DNA of 64,000 bases from Hirundichthys speculiger (Eukaryota > Chordata > Actinopteri > Beloniformes > Exocoetidae). The stretch is from contig JAGFBZ010002129.1 in the NCBI GenBank assembly GCA_018398805.1, positions 1,426,001 through 1,490,000 of the forward strand, in the 5' to 3' direction. The notes beneath the pieces are model-generated. The model saw only the letters and a program-made list of their open reading frames with translations. It did no database searches and was not told the DNA's origin. Position numbers and translations under genes: made by a program. Numbering within the stretch: position 1 is the first letter of the stretch; the number at the start of each line of letters is the position of its first letter. Shown piece after piece: positions 23,785-34,251 of the stretch.

Positions 23785-24494
23785 CACTCACCAGCTACAT
23801 TATTAGGTGCACCTTACTAGTACCGAGTTGGATCCCCTTTGCCTTTCAGAACCACCTTTATTCTTCATGACGTAGACTCAACAAGGTGTTGAAAACATTC
23901 CTCAGAGATTTTGGTCCATATTGACATGACGGCATCAAGCGGTTGCTGATGGGTACACTGTGGTCATAAAGTGATGGACACGGTCAGCAACAATACTCCG
24001 ACAGGCTGTGGTGTTTAAACAATGCTCAGCTGGTACTAAGGGGCCCGGATGGATCCACGCTTACATGTCAAATTCTGATTCTCAGATGGATTTCTGCGTA
24101 CCTCGGTTGTAATGAGTGGTTACTTGAGTTTCTATTGCCTCTCTGTAATCTTCAACCGGTCTGCCCATTCTCCTCTGACGTCTGACATCAACAGGGCATT
24201 TTCATTCACACAGCTGCTGCTCACTAGCTCTTTTCTCATTTTCGGGCCATTATCTGTAAACTTTAGAGGTAGTTGTGTGTGAAAAATCCCAGTCGATCAG
24301 CAGTTTCTTAAACACTGATCTACCCAGCCCCTCTGGCACCAACAACTACCTTCAAAGTCACTTAAATCCCCTTTCTTCTCCATTCTGATGCCCCGTTTGA
24401 ACTTCAGACCACATCGACACGGCTGAATGCATTGAGTTGTTGAATAGCGATTTGTGTTAACAACAGGTGTACCTCAGAAAGTGGTCAGTGAGTG
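23785..24494. mobile_element. Non-autonomous DNA transposon with CACTCACC termini (710 bp)
   Basis: The left end CACTCACCAGCTACATTATT, AGGTGCACCT is the imperfect reverse complement of the right end AGGTGTACCTCAGAAAGTGG, TCAGTGAGTG. I recognise this as a very abundant fish element. Its body contains phrases such as CAACCGGTCTGCCCATTCTC and AGTCGATCAGCAGTTTCTTA. A TA flanks the left side (23783-23784); the right flank reads TG, perhaps mutated. No intact transposase frame is visible. Confidence 0.82.
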
Positions 24495-25690
24495 TGGATG
24501 TTACCCAGCTTCCTTCCACCTTCCTTCACCATCCTTTTATCCCTGCTCTGCTCCGTTCCTGCTTTTCTTGTGGACTTTGCTTCCTTTCTAGCTACTGCCC
24601 TGCAGCACCTTGACTTTGGCTCTTAACTTGTCCGACTTTACTTTTGGTTCCCCCACCTGCCCGTCTCCTGTGGATTTCTGAGTTCGGGTTCTCTTTTGAA
24701 CTGCTCCTGACAGCTTATATAAAACACCCCGCACACATCGGTGTCAATGTAGGCCGTTTGGGTTGTTTCTGCGTCACAACTCGTGCTTCGCGACCAATTC
24801 AAAGGCTTCTGCTGCAGCACATGTGCCACCAAACTGCAAGAAAGGCGTATAAACCCCATATGCTCTTTCTAGCTCTCCCTTCTGCTTTGGTTACGCTGCT
24901 TGCAAAATCCACCCAAAAGCGCAGTAAGCAACGAAAGCCTTTTATCAGCACAGTTGGTGCCAAAATACCCCGTGAAAAAGTATTTAATATTCTCTCCCTC
25001 TCTCTTGCTGAAGAGATGCCACCTTGTTTCCCTCCCTGGGTGATCTTTGAAGGCTCCTGCTGTTTGTCTCATTCCACTCTGATATGAGTGCTGTTAAGCA
25101 CGCTCACGGTTTACAAATCCCCATAGTTTACACCAGCGTGTTGAATGATTTAACTGATTGCTAACTGCTTGGGTCGGAAACTGTTAAATATTGATTATGC
25201 TGGTTTAAATAATTATGTATCAAAATCATCGAAAAGCATCAAGATGATTTTTTTTTTTATTAATGGCTGTCATTCAGCAGTAGTTTCTGATAGAGGCGAC
25301 ATGGGCATCTGCCCAGGGCAGCATGTTGGCAGCAGAAGCCTGCAAAAAAAAAAAAAATGCCACAAACATATTATTTAGACAGCCTTTGTCTTGGTGTGAC
25401 TGAGTTCAAAGTGTTGCTATACAGCAAATGTCTTTGGCATGTTTTCATGGTTGCAACAGCTAAAACGAGCTGGAGCATTACTGCAGGTGACGTTCACAGC
25501 TGCCAGCGGGAGCGCTGTATTCTGAAGTTGGCTGCTTTCAAAAGAAAATGAATGAATCAATTGATTGAGATACCTGCCGAACAAAGGAATATCCAGATAT
25601 CCGAATACTTCATACGCTGCTTCTCAAGTAAAGTTCTTGAGACGTACTGTATAGCCCTGTGTATGTGCACACTGTATGTGAATGTCGAAC
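24495..25690. other. Non-coding interval
   Basis: No gene recognised. A 148-codon open frame at 24644-25087 begins at a non-ATG codon and has no recognisable domain. There are poly(A/T) runs near 25250 and 25345. Confidence 0.5.
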
Positions 25691-25699
25691 CAGTGACTT

Positions 25700-26440
25700 T
25701 TCTAAGCAAACTGATAAAGAAAGCCGGCTCTGCTCCAGGGACCGAGCTGATTGTGAAAAGACAGATGCTTCATAAAATAACACATGGACAATGAAATGTC
25801 CAAATGGCAGGAGATCGACAGACAGATTGGTGCAGCGTCTGCTGTGGTGGTGACTCTGTACCGGTCTGTTGTGGTGAAGAGAGAGCTGAGCCAAAAGGCA
25901 AGACCCTCTGTTTACCGGTCGATCTTTGTTCCAACTCTCACCTATGGTCATGAACTGTGGGTAGTGACCGAAAGAACGAGATAACGGCAGAAATTAGTTT
26001 TCTCCGTAGGGTGGCTGGACTCTCCCTTAGAGACAGGGTGGGAAGTTCAGTCATTCAGAAGAGACTCAGAGAAGAGCCGCTGCTCCTTCACATCAAGAGG
26101 AGCTAGTTGAGGTGGTTCAGGCATCTGGTTAGGATGTCCCCTGGTGTTTCAGTGTTTCTGGCATGTCCAACTGGGAGAAAACTGGTAGATTACATCTCTC
26201 AGACCAAGCGGAAGTTAATGGATGGATGGATGGATGGATGGATGGACAATGAAATTGGACGACTCTGAACGTCTTCTTCACAACAAAGCAATTGTCTGGT
26301 TTTAGAGGCGTCTTCAGATCAAGCTAGAACCATCTACGATGACTCTTTGAAGAAGCCTAAATAATGACATTTACTGCAACATGTAATTTCCCTTCAGCGA
26401 TTATGAATGTATTGTTGGAGTGAATGTATATACACTGACA
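25700..26440 (+). mobile_element. L2/Rex1-like LINE 3' fragment, split by Rex3
   Basis: The left piece (about 25700-25797) encodes LIKKAGSAPGTEL, a phrase typical of the C-terminal region of L2/Rex1-type reverse transcriptases. The right piece (26242-26440) continues with LRTSSSQQSNCLV-like codons and ends with TAATTTCCCTTCAGCGATTA, a decayed version of the usual terminus. Removing the Rex3 insert and one copy of the 14 bp duplication restores a continuous frame across the junction (observation; no function claimed). Confidence 0.72.
25798..26241 (+). mobile_element. Rex3 (RTE-type) LINE, 5'-truncated, with GGAT tail
   Basis: Codons from 25803 read WQEIDRQIGAASAVVVTLYR and then KRELSQKA, YRSIFVPTLTYGHELWV and TERTR, the C-terminal end of the Rex3 reverse transcriptase. 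A stop at 25981 and later frameshifts break the rest. Further on are FLRRVAGLSLRDRV and EPLLLHIKRS in shifted frames, then an internal deletion, and a tail of GGAT repeats at 26218-26241. It is flanked by ATGGACAATGAAAT at 25784-25797 and 26242-26255, a clear target-site duplication. Confidence 0.93.
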
Positions 26441-27070
26441 TATATAGATAATGTGTTCAGAGCTGATGTGGATACCTGCAGTGCACAGCCTGACCGGATC
26501 GAAGGTAGCTGGGAGCCACCCATTCAACACACAGCACTGAAATAGTCACATGGAGGCTGCAGGTGAAACCGACTCCAAGCTCATTATTCTACCAGCGCCC
26601 CCAGGGTCGTCGGCCCTCATCCAAAGCCTTTTCTTTTTAACTTGAAAATAAGAAACCTACGGTTTGACAGAGCACACAGGTGTGAAAGCTCAGCAACCAT
26701 GCTTCAACCTGGTGGCGTTTCTAATGCCGCATCCCATCGCTCCGACGGAAAATGTGAAGCCGGTGCTGCACCTGGGTTTGTTTCGAGACCATATGATACT
26801 CCTGCTTGCTCCGGGGCTGTGTTTGGTCCGCACGGGCCCAGCATCCTAATTCTTGGACTGTGTTTTTATTCAACTGTAGGCTTTGCCTCTGAATTATTTG
26901 TGTCCACTGCAACTCTTCTAACAAAATGCTAAAAAAAGGCTATAAAAGTTTATTATCGGTATAGTAACTTTGAAAAGTCTCTGTGTATGAATCAAAATGA
27001 ACATACCATTAATGGGATTGGATTTTTTGCAGATTAGCCGATTTAAACACAGTACCGTATTGTTGTATCA
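26441..27070. other. Non-coding interval
   Basis: No gene recognised. The short overlapping open frames at 26642-26932 have no domain. Confidence 0.5.
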
Positions 27071-27072
27071 TA

Positions 27073-27440
27073 CAGTCATGGAAAAAATTATTAGACCACC
27101 ATTTTTTCTTCACTTTCTTGCTCATTTTAATACCTGGTACCACTAAACGTCATCATGTGACTAAAACAGACAGAAAAGAAAACACTGAATGCATAAAAGC
27201 AGTGTTTTTGGCAGTACAACGCCATAGCTATTGATGTAAAAAAACTTAAGTGATTTAGGTTATAATCAAGAAAACCATGGAAAATGGTAAGATATCAGCT
27301 CTTAAATAAAACTCTTGTGAGCAATCTTTGTGGTTATCGTTATGTTTGCCCAAACAAATGTACCTTTAGTTGTACCAGGCATTAAAATGAACAAGAAACT
27401 GAAGAAAACAAGGGTGGTCTAATAATTTTTTCCATGACTG
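27073..27440. mobile_element. Mariner/Tc1-type MITE (368 bp) with TA duplication
   Basis: CAGTCATGGAAAAAATTATT, AGACCACC at the left is the reverse complement of GGTGGTCTAATAATTTTTTC, CATGACTG at the right, with TA on both sides (27071-27072 and 27441-27442). Pairing continues inward: GCTCATTTTAATACCTGGTA on the left against ACCAGGCATTAAAATGAACA on the right. There is no transposase, so it is non-autonomous. The ends are very well preserved, suggesting fairly recent spread. Confidence 0.9.
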
Positions 27441-27442
27441 TA

Positions 27443-30040
27443 GATCTTGCGCTCAACAGGACGCCATGTCACAAAACTTCTTGAACATGAACAGTTATAG
27501 ATGATAGAAGTTCTTAACTTTATTAAGTGTTCTGAAAAGCTTTTCAATAATCTTCAACCTTGAAATGAACACCTCATAATGTGACATTAACCCTGTCGCA
27601 CATATGACTTTGACTATCGTCTTATTTCCAGTGTAAAAGACGACCGTGGTTCTAATAATTAATCCTTTGCAGATAAAGCAGAACATTCTCCGTCCATAAC
27701 TCCTGTTTTCGATCGGTATAATATCCAGTGGGCGGGAAGAGTTCGGCTGTGCGCCTCACGTGGGAGCCATTCATTATGTGAGCCGTTCTGCCCGCGACTT
27801 ACCTTGAGCCCGAAGTGCGGAGTACAACTGGAAAGACATTTGTTTAAGTAAGTACTCGATGAGACTTGAGGCAGGCCGAAGAAAGATTCTGCGTATGACT
27901 AATACGGCTTCCATTCAGGGAGAGAATCGAAGGTCAAAGCAGCAAGAAAGAATACGTGGAAAAGTTTATATTCATCTTTTCTTTCACCCAGAAGGATGTG
28001 GCTCCAAGTCTACAACGGAGCCTTAATGAAGAGGCAATTTTAGAGACGTTCTTGTCAGCCTGTTTTCTTTAATGAGTGCATTTCAGAGCAGGGAGGGAAA
28101 GACTACAAATGTTGGAAAATCACAGACTAACAGCTCTTCCCCCTTTAGCCAATAAACAGGAATGATGAAAATGTCACAGGTGATTTTCTTCCCCCAACTA
28201 GAAGTACCACCTTGAGCGATTTCACAAAAACAATGTGTCAATCTCAACAAATCTGGATCTGCTAAACAGTGTTTCAGCAACCCCACGCATGTGTTTTAAT
28301 AACTTCCACAGCATGGGCCTTTTATTTCAGCTCTTTTTCATCCCCCTCTCAGGGCTCTCCCTCGTCTGCTTCCCATGTTTTACAGAGCTGTTAACAACAC
28401 TCCTATCGCCTCGGTGGAGAGCATGTGCGAAGCTGCACAGGACTATAACTATCTGGAAGCAATGGGGCAGTGAGAGGGATGATTCACGTCGACATCAGAG
28501 CTCATATCGCTCAGGATGTGAAGGGGACATCGCTGAGAGGGAACGAAGCAGTCATTAAAAGCTGAGACGCAACTAAGTATGGCTTATAAACCCCCTACAC
28601 GTGTATATATCTGGAGTTTTAGCTTCCAAAGCTTGGGTTCCCATCAGGAGAGGAGTTAGATCTGATCTGCAGCTTCCCAGGGATTCTCAAGAGGGCGATT
28701 TCAGGAGACAGTCCCGAAATTTTCTGTCTCCTGAAGCTTAAATAGTAAATTTCTCGACCAAACGGCTCCGTATGAAAGCAGTAACCTTTTCCTAAGGCAC
28801 AACAGATGCATCCCCGCAACCGTGCCCCTAACCAACGAGGAAATCCATAATTTTCGACAGCTCAAGATTAATAATGTTTTGTCCAGCGACCAGCTGACCT
28901 GAGCAATCGTGTGGCTGATTACAAATAGCCTGCTCAAATGTTATTGTCAATCGTTAATGTGAAACAACCCCGAGCCAATGAAAGTACTGCAAACACACGT
29001 TGGGATTCGGTCCGACCCAAAGCAACTAAGCTAGAGCAGGTGAAGCTGCAAATCCTGGGAGAGAGCAAATGTAATACCCAAAGAAATGGAGAACGAAGCC
29101 AGAGCATGAGCGGATCGAGGGATTTTTTTCTGGATTTGAGGGAGTGTGTTTTGGCTGTGAACTAATAAAACTGTTTAAAAATGGAGCTGATTTCCTTCTG
29201 CACCTCGAGCAAACATTTGTGTGCAGGCACCAAATGAGGCGGGCATGCATTTTTCATGTTGTAGAGACTCCAGCTTTAATGTGACATCATTGGTCTGAGA
29301 TTTAGCCCTGCGGTTTGTGGCCTCAAGTAAATCCTTCCTGTTGAAGTTGCTTTGCAGCTCTCCGGGGTGAGAGTATCTAAACAGAGTGAGTGATTATTCG
29401 GTGTGCGGATATTCAGGTTCCTGTCTGTGATTTGTATAAATAGCCATCCAGACTCAAATAATTCACTACCCACTCAGGGGCACAGCTGCTTCAGAGAGGC
29501 GCTCGGAGAGATGGATGAAGGTCTACTGACATCTAGTGGTTGAAAACCAGTCAAGTCCAGTTCGGAGGCATTCAGGAGCTGGACACGGAGACGCTGCTGC
29601 CCTGCAATCATCGTCCTCCAAAGGATACTGGCATAAAAAAATAGCGCCGATATGTAGTATGCATTATATGTAATATGGCCCCAATTGTACCTTAAAAGCA
29701 GGAACACTGGCCCTCCTGGCTTCCTGGGCCAATTATCCTGTGCAAGCAGGTCTGTTCAATATTTCATCTGTGATTAAAGCGTGCCCTCGCTGTCATTTAA
29801 AGCCTCTCGCATGGACAAAAGGCCAGGCACTACTGATAAGAATAATGATGACTTCTTATAGCGGGCTCTTAGCCTCTCCAACTTTATTCCCATAAAGGGA
29901 GAAGGGAGCACCAGGAAATATTACTAGGGGAAAAAAATAAAAATCAACATTTTGATGCTGTTTCCATGTGGATGACTATGGCGTAATGGGCAGAGTCGGC
30001 TCTGCAAAAGTGTTGGTGGGCAAGACACCGAACCACAGCG
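27443..30040. other. Non-coding interval
   Basis: No gene recognised. The sequence is moderately complex with few repeats that I know. Open frames are all under 110 codons and lack domains. Repeat-poor spacing of this kind may hold conserved non-coding DNA (inference only). Confidence 0.45.
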
Positions 30041-30041
30041 G

Positions 30042-30125
30042 CTCATTGTGCCGGTCCCAAAGCTGGAAAAATGGGGAGGGTTGTGTCGGGAAGGGTGTTA
30101 GTCTGCTGTGCCAAAACCCCTACAA
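30042..30125 (+). repeat. SINE/LINE-associated fragment
   Basis: TTGTGCCGGTCCCAAAGCTG, GGGGAGGGTTGTGTCGGGAA and GGGTGTTAGTCTGCTGTGCC follow the order of a common fish repeat (…GTGCCGGTCCCAAGCC…GGAAGGGCATCCGGC…). The preceding GGCGTAATGGGCAGAG (29980) could be the degraded head of a tRNA-derived SINE. Recognition is from memory. Confidence 0.5.
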
Positions 30126-30479
30126 AAGGCAACGACTAAAGTAAATGAAATAATTCTTTTACCAAAAGACACAAGTCGGTTTCTTCATTTCCACGACAGT
30201 GAGTTTGCCAGGGGACCCTCCGAGATGATATTTACAACACAGAAACCCCCGAAATTGCAGGAGCTAAATGGACTTGAACTATGATTCTGTGTTTTTCCAG
30301 CTGCCAAAATGTCTGGAGTGGAGAATATCCAGTCTATATTCCAAACTTTGTTGGTTTTGTCAGGGTGTAATTCAGAAATGTGTCCTTCTCTTTTACAAAA
30401 TGAATTACATTCATCCCACAGAGGACAAAAACACTTAGATGATGCTAAACAGCACTTGTTTATATTAAATTAGCAGTTG

Positions 30480-31540
30480 TTGCGTGTCTTCAGTTGTGTA
30501 TCTTGCATATTTTGCATTTTGCATCACATCCCACATTTTTCGGTCATTTTCTTTCCCATTTCGGTCATCTTGCCTCTCTTTGTAGCCATTCAGTGCTGCT
30601 TTGGTCATTTATATCTCTTTCAGGTTGTTTTCTGTCTCACGTTGGTCATTTTGGTTTGTCGGTTGATAATTTTGTGTCTCTCTCTTGACCATTTTTTAAT
30701 CTCTTCATGATCCTTTTCTGTCCCATGTTGCTTGTTCTTACCTTTTTAAATCTCTTAGTGGTTGTTTGTAGCACAGTTTTGGTTGTTTTGTGTCTCTGCT
30801 GGTGTCGTATTAAATGTCCAGTTTCACTTTGTGCCTCTTTGTAAAACTTGATTCGCCCTATGGGCTTCAAATTTTTTATATTATTCATTCTTTTATTTAT
30901 TTATACTCATTTGCATTTGATTTTGGCATTTCACTCCCTTTGTAGCCCTTTGTGCATAATTTTGTGTCTGCTGTTGATTTCCCCATCTGTGTATGGATAT
31001 TCACATTTAATTTTAGTCTTTTCACTGCTTTTGTAAGCATTTTGAGTTTCATTTTGTCACTTTGTGTCTCATTTTTCAATCTCCTTCTAATTGTTTACAT
31101 TTAATTTTGGGCTACATTGACTCCTTCTGGATCTATTTGAAGAGCATTTCTACAGTTTATTTCTCATTTTGTCCATCTTTCTGTGGTCGTGATTATTTTA
31201 GTTCCTTTTGCAGACATTTCAGTGTAATTGTGTAACTTCTCTCTGATATTGCACATCTCATCATCTCTTTCTGGTCATGTATATTTAATTGTGGTCATTG
31301 CGATTCCCTTGAAGCACTTTAAATGTAATCTTCTAAACATCATGTCTCATAATGGTCATTTTTCCATCTCTTGCTGAAGAGAACTTTATTGTCTTTAAAA
31401 TACACACTATTAGTGCACATTAATCATATATTTTTCCACATTTGCTCCACATGTATAAATAAAAACTGGTCATTTACATTTGAGTTTTGTCTTTTGACTC
31501 CCTTTATGCATTTGAGTGTCTCAAATAGACCACAGTATGA
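30480..31540 (+). repeat. Decayed minisatellite, TTGGTCATTTTGTGTCTC-type unit
   Basis: Phrases such as TTTTGTGTCTCT, TTGGTCATTTT, GGTTGTTTTGTGTCTC and CTTTGTAGCC recur every 30-60 bases with substitutions and indels throughout this kilobase. The array is old and no two units are identical. Open frames here are by-products of the repeat. A short array of the same type on the opposite strand lies at 49620-49812. Confidence 0.7.
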
Positions 31541-31544
31541 GATG

Positions 31545-31915
31545 GAAATCATTGGAATGAACGATGGAGAGCGTGACAAACATAACTGACTGCCTGAACA
31601 AGCTCCTGGAGGTCACCTCAGATGTGCAGTACTGCACAAATGTCTTGGACTCCTCTGATTTAATCTTCCTGGAGCTGCTTGTGCAAATAAGGATTGTCAT
31701 AAAATGAAAAACATCATGGGCGACCCTGAGCATCCTCATCACAGCACAGTGATTCAGCAACAGAGGCTTCTTCAGACCACTACAGGAGATTCTTCCTGTC
31801 CACAGCTATACCTACCTACAATGACTCTTTGAAAAGAGACTTATGACAGGTTAGGACAACTACTGCAACTATGAATTTCCCTTTGGGGATTAATACAGTA
31901 TTTCTGAAATGAAGT
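31545..31915 (+). mobile_element. L2-like LINE 3' end, decayed
   Basis: GAGGCTTCTTCAGACCACTA, CAGGAGATTCTTCCTGTCCA and CAATGACTCTTTGAAAAGAG precede TATGAATTTCCCTTTGGGGA, TTAATACAGTA. This is the order of the C-terminal coding end and 3' terminus of L2-type LINEs. Stops interrupt the frame. Confidence 0.65.
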
Positions 31916-31972
31916 ATAAATCAGTGAGGCAAAAACACATCTAGGGACTGTACTTGCCTGGATGCAGACTTT

Positions 31973-32022
31973 AGAATTGGAACAGTACTTTGGTTGTGAC
32001 TGACGACGTTTCACAAGAACAT
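31973..32022 (+). repeat. Dispersed repeat B, copy 1
   Basis: AGAATTGGAACAGTACTTTG, then GTGACTGACGACGTTTCACA and AGAAC. The same order is found at 43280-43330 (GAATTGGAACAATACTTCAT, TGTGACTGATGACGTTTTAC, AAGAAC). Class unknown. Confidence 0.5.
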
Positions 32023-32406
32023 AAGTACAGACAAGTTTGCATATTGAGAGTAATGACTGTGAATACTGGACACAAAATCTGGTCATGTGATCCATAGGTC
32101 TTGTGCAGAGAGCTTTTAAAGCCTGTTTTTTTCTCAAACTGCGAGATGCCATGTTGCAAAGATCCCGAACCAGCAGCATAGAGCTGCCAACTGGAAGACG
32201 CCCAGAGGCTTAGCCTCTGCTAACCCACGATGATCATTCACATTACTTTATATTCATTTATTTTCATTTTGTCCTCATTTCAAGTGTCGCTACTGGAATG
32301 AAACAAGTGCTGCTGGGCCATGGCTTGGCACAACGAGAGCCACCCAGAGCTGCCAGGAGCAGAAGCCTAGGCCCGCCATGGTGCTTACCTCAGACGGGAC
32401 TGACCA

Positions 32407-32675
32407 GGATGATTGACTGCACGTCCTAGCGTAATTCTACTTGGAAGGGTCCTGAAAGTTTTTTCCCTGAGAAGCTTGTCTCCTTCAGCTAGGTGTGTGC
32501 CGGTCCGATACACAGAGCTGTTGACCGTGAGCTCTTTCAGCCGAGCCGGGCAACAACTCCGCACATCCAGCCAGAAGGGCAACTTGGCTGAGGGAGTCGA
32601 GCTAGTCATGGAAAATCCTTTCAAGGCTCTTGCAAGCAGAACTGTTGACATTTACTGCAGTGCAGTAAATCATCC
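32407..32675. repeat. Near-palindrome of 269 bp
   Basis: The left half (from GGATGATTGACTGCAC) and the reverse complement of the right half (from GGATGATTTACTGCAC) align along their full length at roughly 75% by eye, with indels near the outer part, and the centre lies near 32541. For example CTTTCAGCCGAGCC near the centre pairs with GGCTGAGG...AGCT. As a result both strands carry similar open frames of more than 85 codons. It is probably a foldback MITE; a hairpin RNA source is possible. Confidence 0.65.
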
Positions 32676-32879
32676 CAGCAGCAAGACCTTCAGTCTCAAA
32701 TATTGCTTCAGTAGTGACATGACAACGGTTAGCATAACTAAGCTGAGCTAAGCTTCATCCTCCAGATCAACCACAACCATACACAGTGATCTGTTCTTAC
32801 AACTAATACAACACATATGCACAAGAAAACCTATGCTCTTTAAAATATGACCATGATCTGTTCAGAACCTCAGAAGTCA

Positions 32880-33990
32880 ATATCATGCTAAATAACTAAA
32901 ATGATGACAGCAACGGCTAGCTGTCATAGCCAACAGCAGAGCCAATGGCTAACTGTCAATCAAGCTCGTCAAATGATCTCCACCCATCTGATTGGTTAGC
33001 TTTATTACTTTAATTCATCTAATGTGGCACAAACAAAATCGGCCCTCATACAGTTCTCATGGATGCCAAATCTAACTGTGGAGACCAAATTTTGATCTTT
33101 GAACCAGGTTGTAAGTTTGTTTAAAGCAAAACAAAATATCTATATCATCATAAAACAGAAGTTTCAATTGTTCCTATAAAAAAACCTTTGATTATTTTCA
33201 TGAACTATTATTGAGCTCTCAGACTCCATCCAGAAACCGAAAAGGTGACTTTTGAATTGCGGGGCAAAACATCATTGCAACAGTCGCGTATCACTTTTCA
33301 CCACTTTTCAGCAATAAATTGAGGTGAACTCACAGAGCTAATTCAGTTTTGCACAGCGAACATCATGGCAGAGGTGACCCAAAAAAAAGAAGAAAAATCT
33401 AAGAAAGTAATAGCAGAGGACAAAGAAAGAGAAAATGAGAAAGAGTATTTGAGCAAAACAAGACCAAATCTCTGGCAGATTTTCACTCCACCCTGAAACC
33501 CCTATTAATTCATGTTTACCTTGTGTAGGTTGGAAGTTGGTAAGTTGGTAAAAATGCTGTAGAGGTCCAATGATGTATCACTGTCATTGGAAAAACATCT
33601 CTATTTATGCTTGTCAAGGTCTCATGAAATTATACATTGATATTTGTGTTAAGTCTTATTATTGCTTAGTCAACATTTAAGTTTTCCTCGGTTTGCTTTG
33701 AACTCTGTTCTATTTACTGGCTTTCATAAAAACATTCACGTGTAGAATGGTCACATTGTAAAAAATAAATAAAAAAAAATAAAATGAAAAATACTCCACC
33801 CAGCAAGCCATCAGGGGGTTCTAAAAATCTATCAATTGAAAAACTTGTTCTGGGTTGCTTTAATTCGGCTGTAAAGTTGGTTATTTTAACATAGGAGTCA
33901 ATTGGGATTTGCTCTATTTTGAAGTCAGCACCTAGTGGTCAGTCGAAGAACTGCAACAAAATCTACTTCCTTATTGGCTTCAACCCGAAA
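32880..33990 (-). repeat. Family A copy, minus strand, split
   Basis: On the minus strand, GCAGTTCTTCGACTGACCAC (about 33938-33957) is identical to 21092, followed at 33130-33030 by a decayed AAACTTACAACCTGGTTCAA and TTTGGTCTCCACAGTTAG, and at 33000-32880 by the 3' block. About 700 bp of extra DNA (about 33140-33880) separates the first two blocks compared with other copies, so a later insertion is likely. Confidence 0.55.
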
Positions 33991-34139
33991 GTGGGATTCT
34001 TGCAACCACTTGATTAAGAAACGGTGACGCTTTGTAAAATTTATAAGATACGTCGTGGAGGGTTTATCCTGTCCCTTTTTATACAGCTATGGTGTTTAGG
34101 TGCTGCCTTGTTTATGTATAACGTACATGGTTCGTTCCT

Positions 34140-34251
34140 CCCTCCGCCATGTTACGCACAGCGGAGGAGATGAACGGCACTTCCGGCTCTGACGGCGCAG
34201 AGGGACGTCGCTGCGCGTGCGGCACCCGCAGAAACAAAGAAGACGGTGACA
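34140..34251 (+). promoter_or_regulatory. FAM177A1 promoter/5' UTR, GC-rich
   Basis: CpG density rises sharply here (CTCCGCCATGTTACGC, GACGGCGCAG, CGTCGCTGCGCGTGCGGCAC). ACTTCCGG at 34179-34186 is a consensus ETS-family site, and CCGCCATGTT resembles a YY1 site; both are usual in housekeeping vertebrate promoters. No TATA box is evident. An upstream ATG at 34170 opens a 38-codon frame ending at 34286 that overlaps the main start out of frame. Confidence 0.6.

Noticed and set aside
24644..25087. 148-codon open frame on the plus strand
   Set aside because: Non-ATG start, no domain, no splice context.
30477..31079. Hydrophobic small-protein frames on the plus strand
   Set aside because: Arise from the T-rich minisatellite units.
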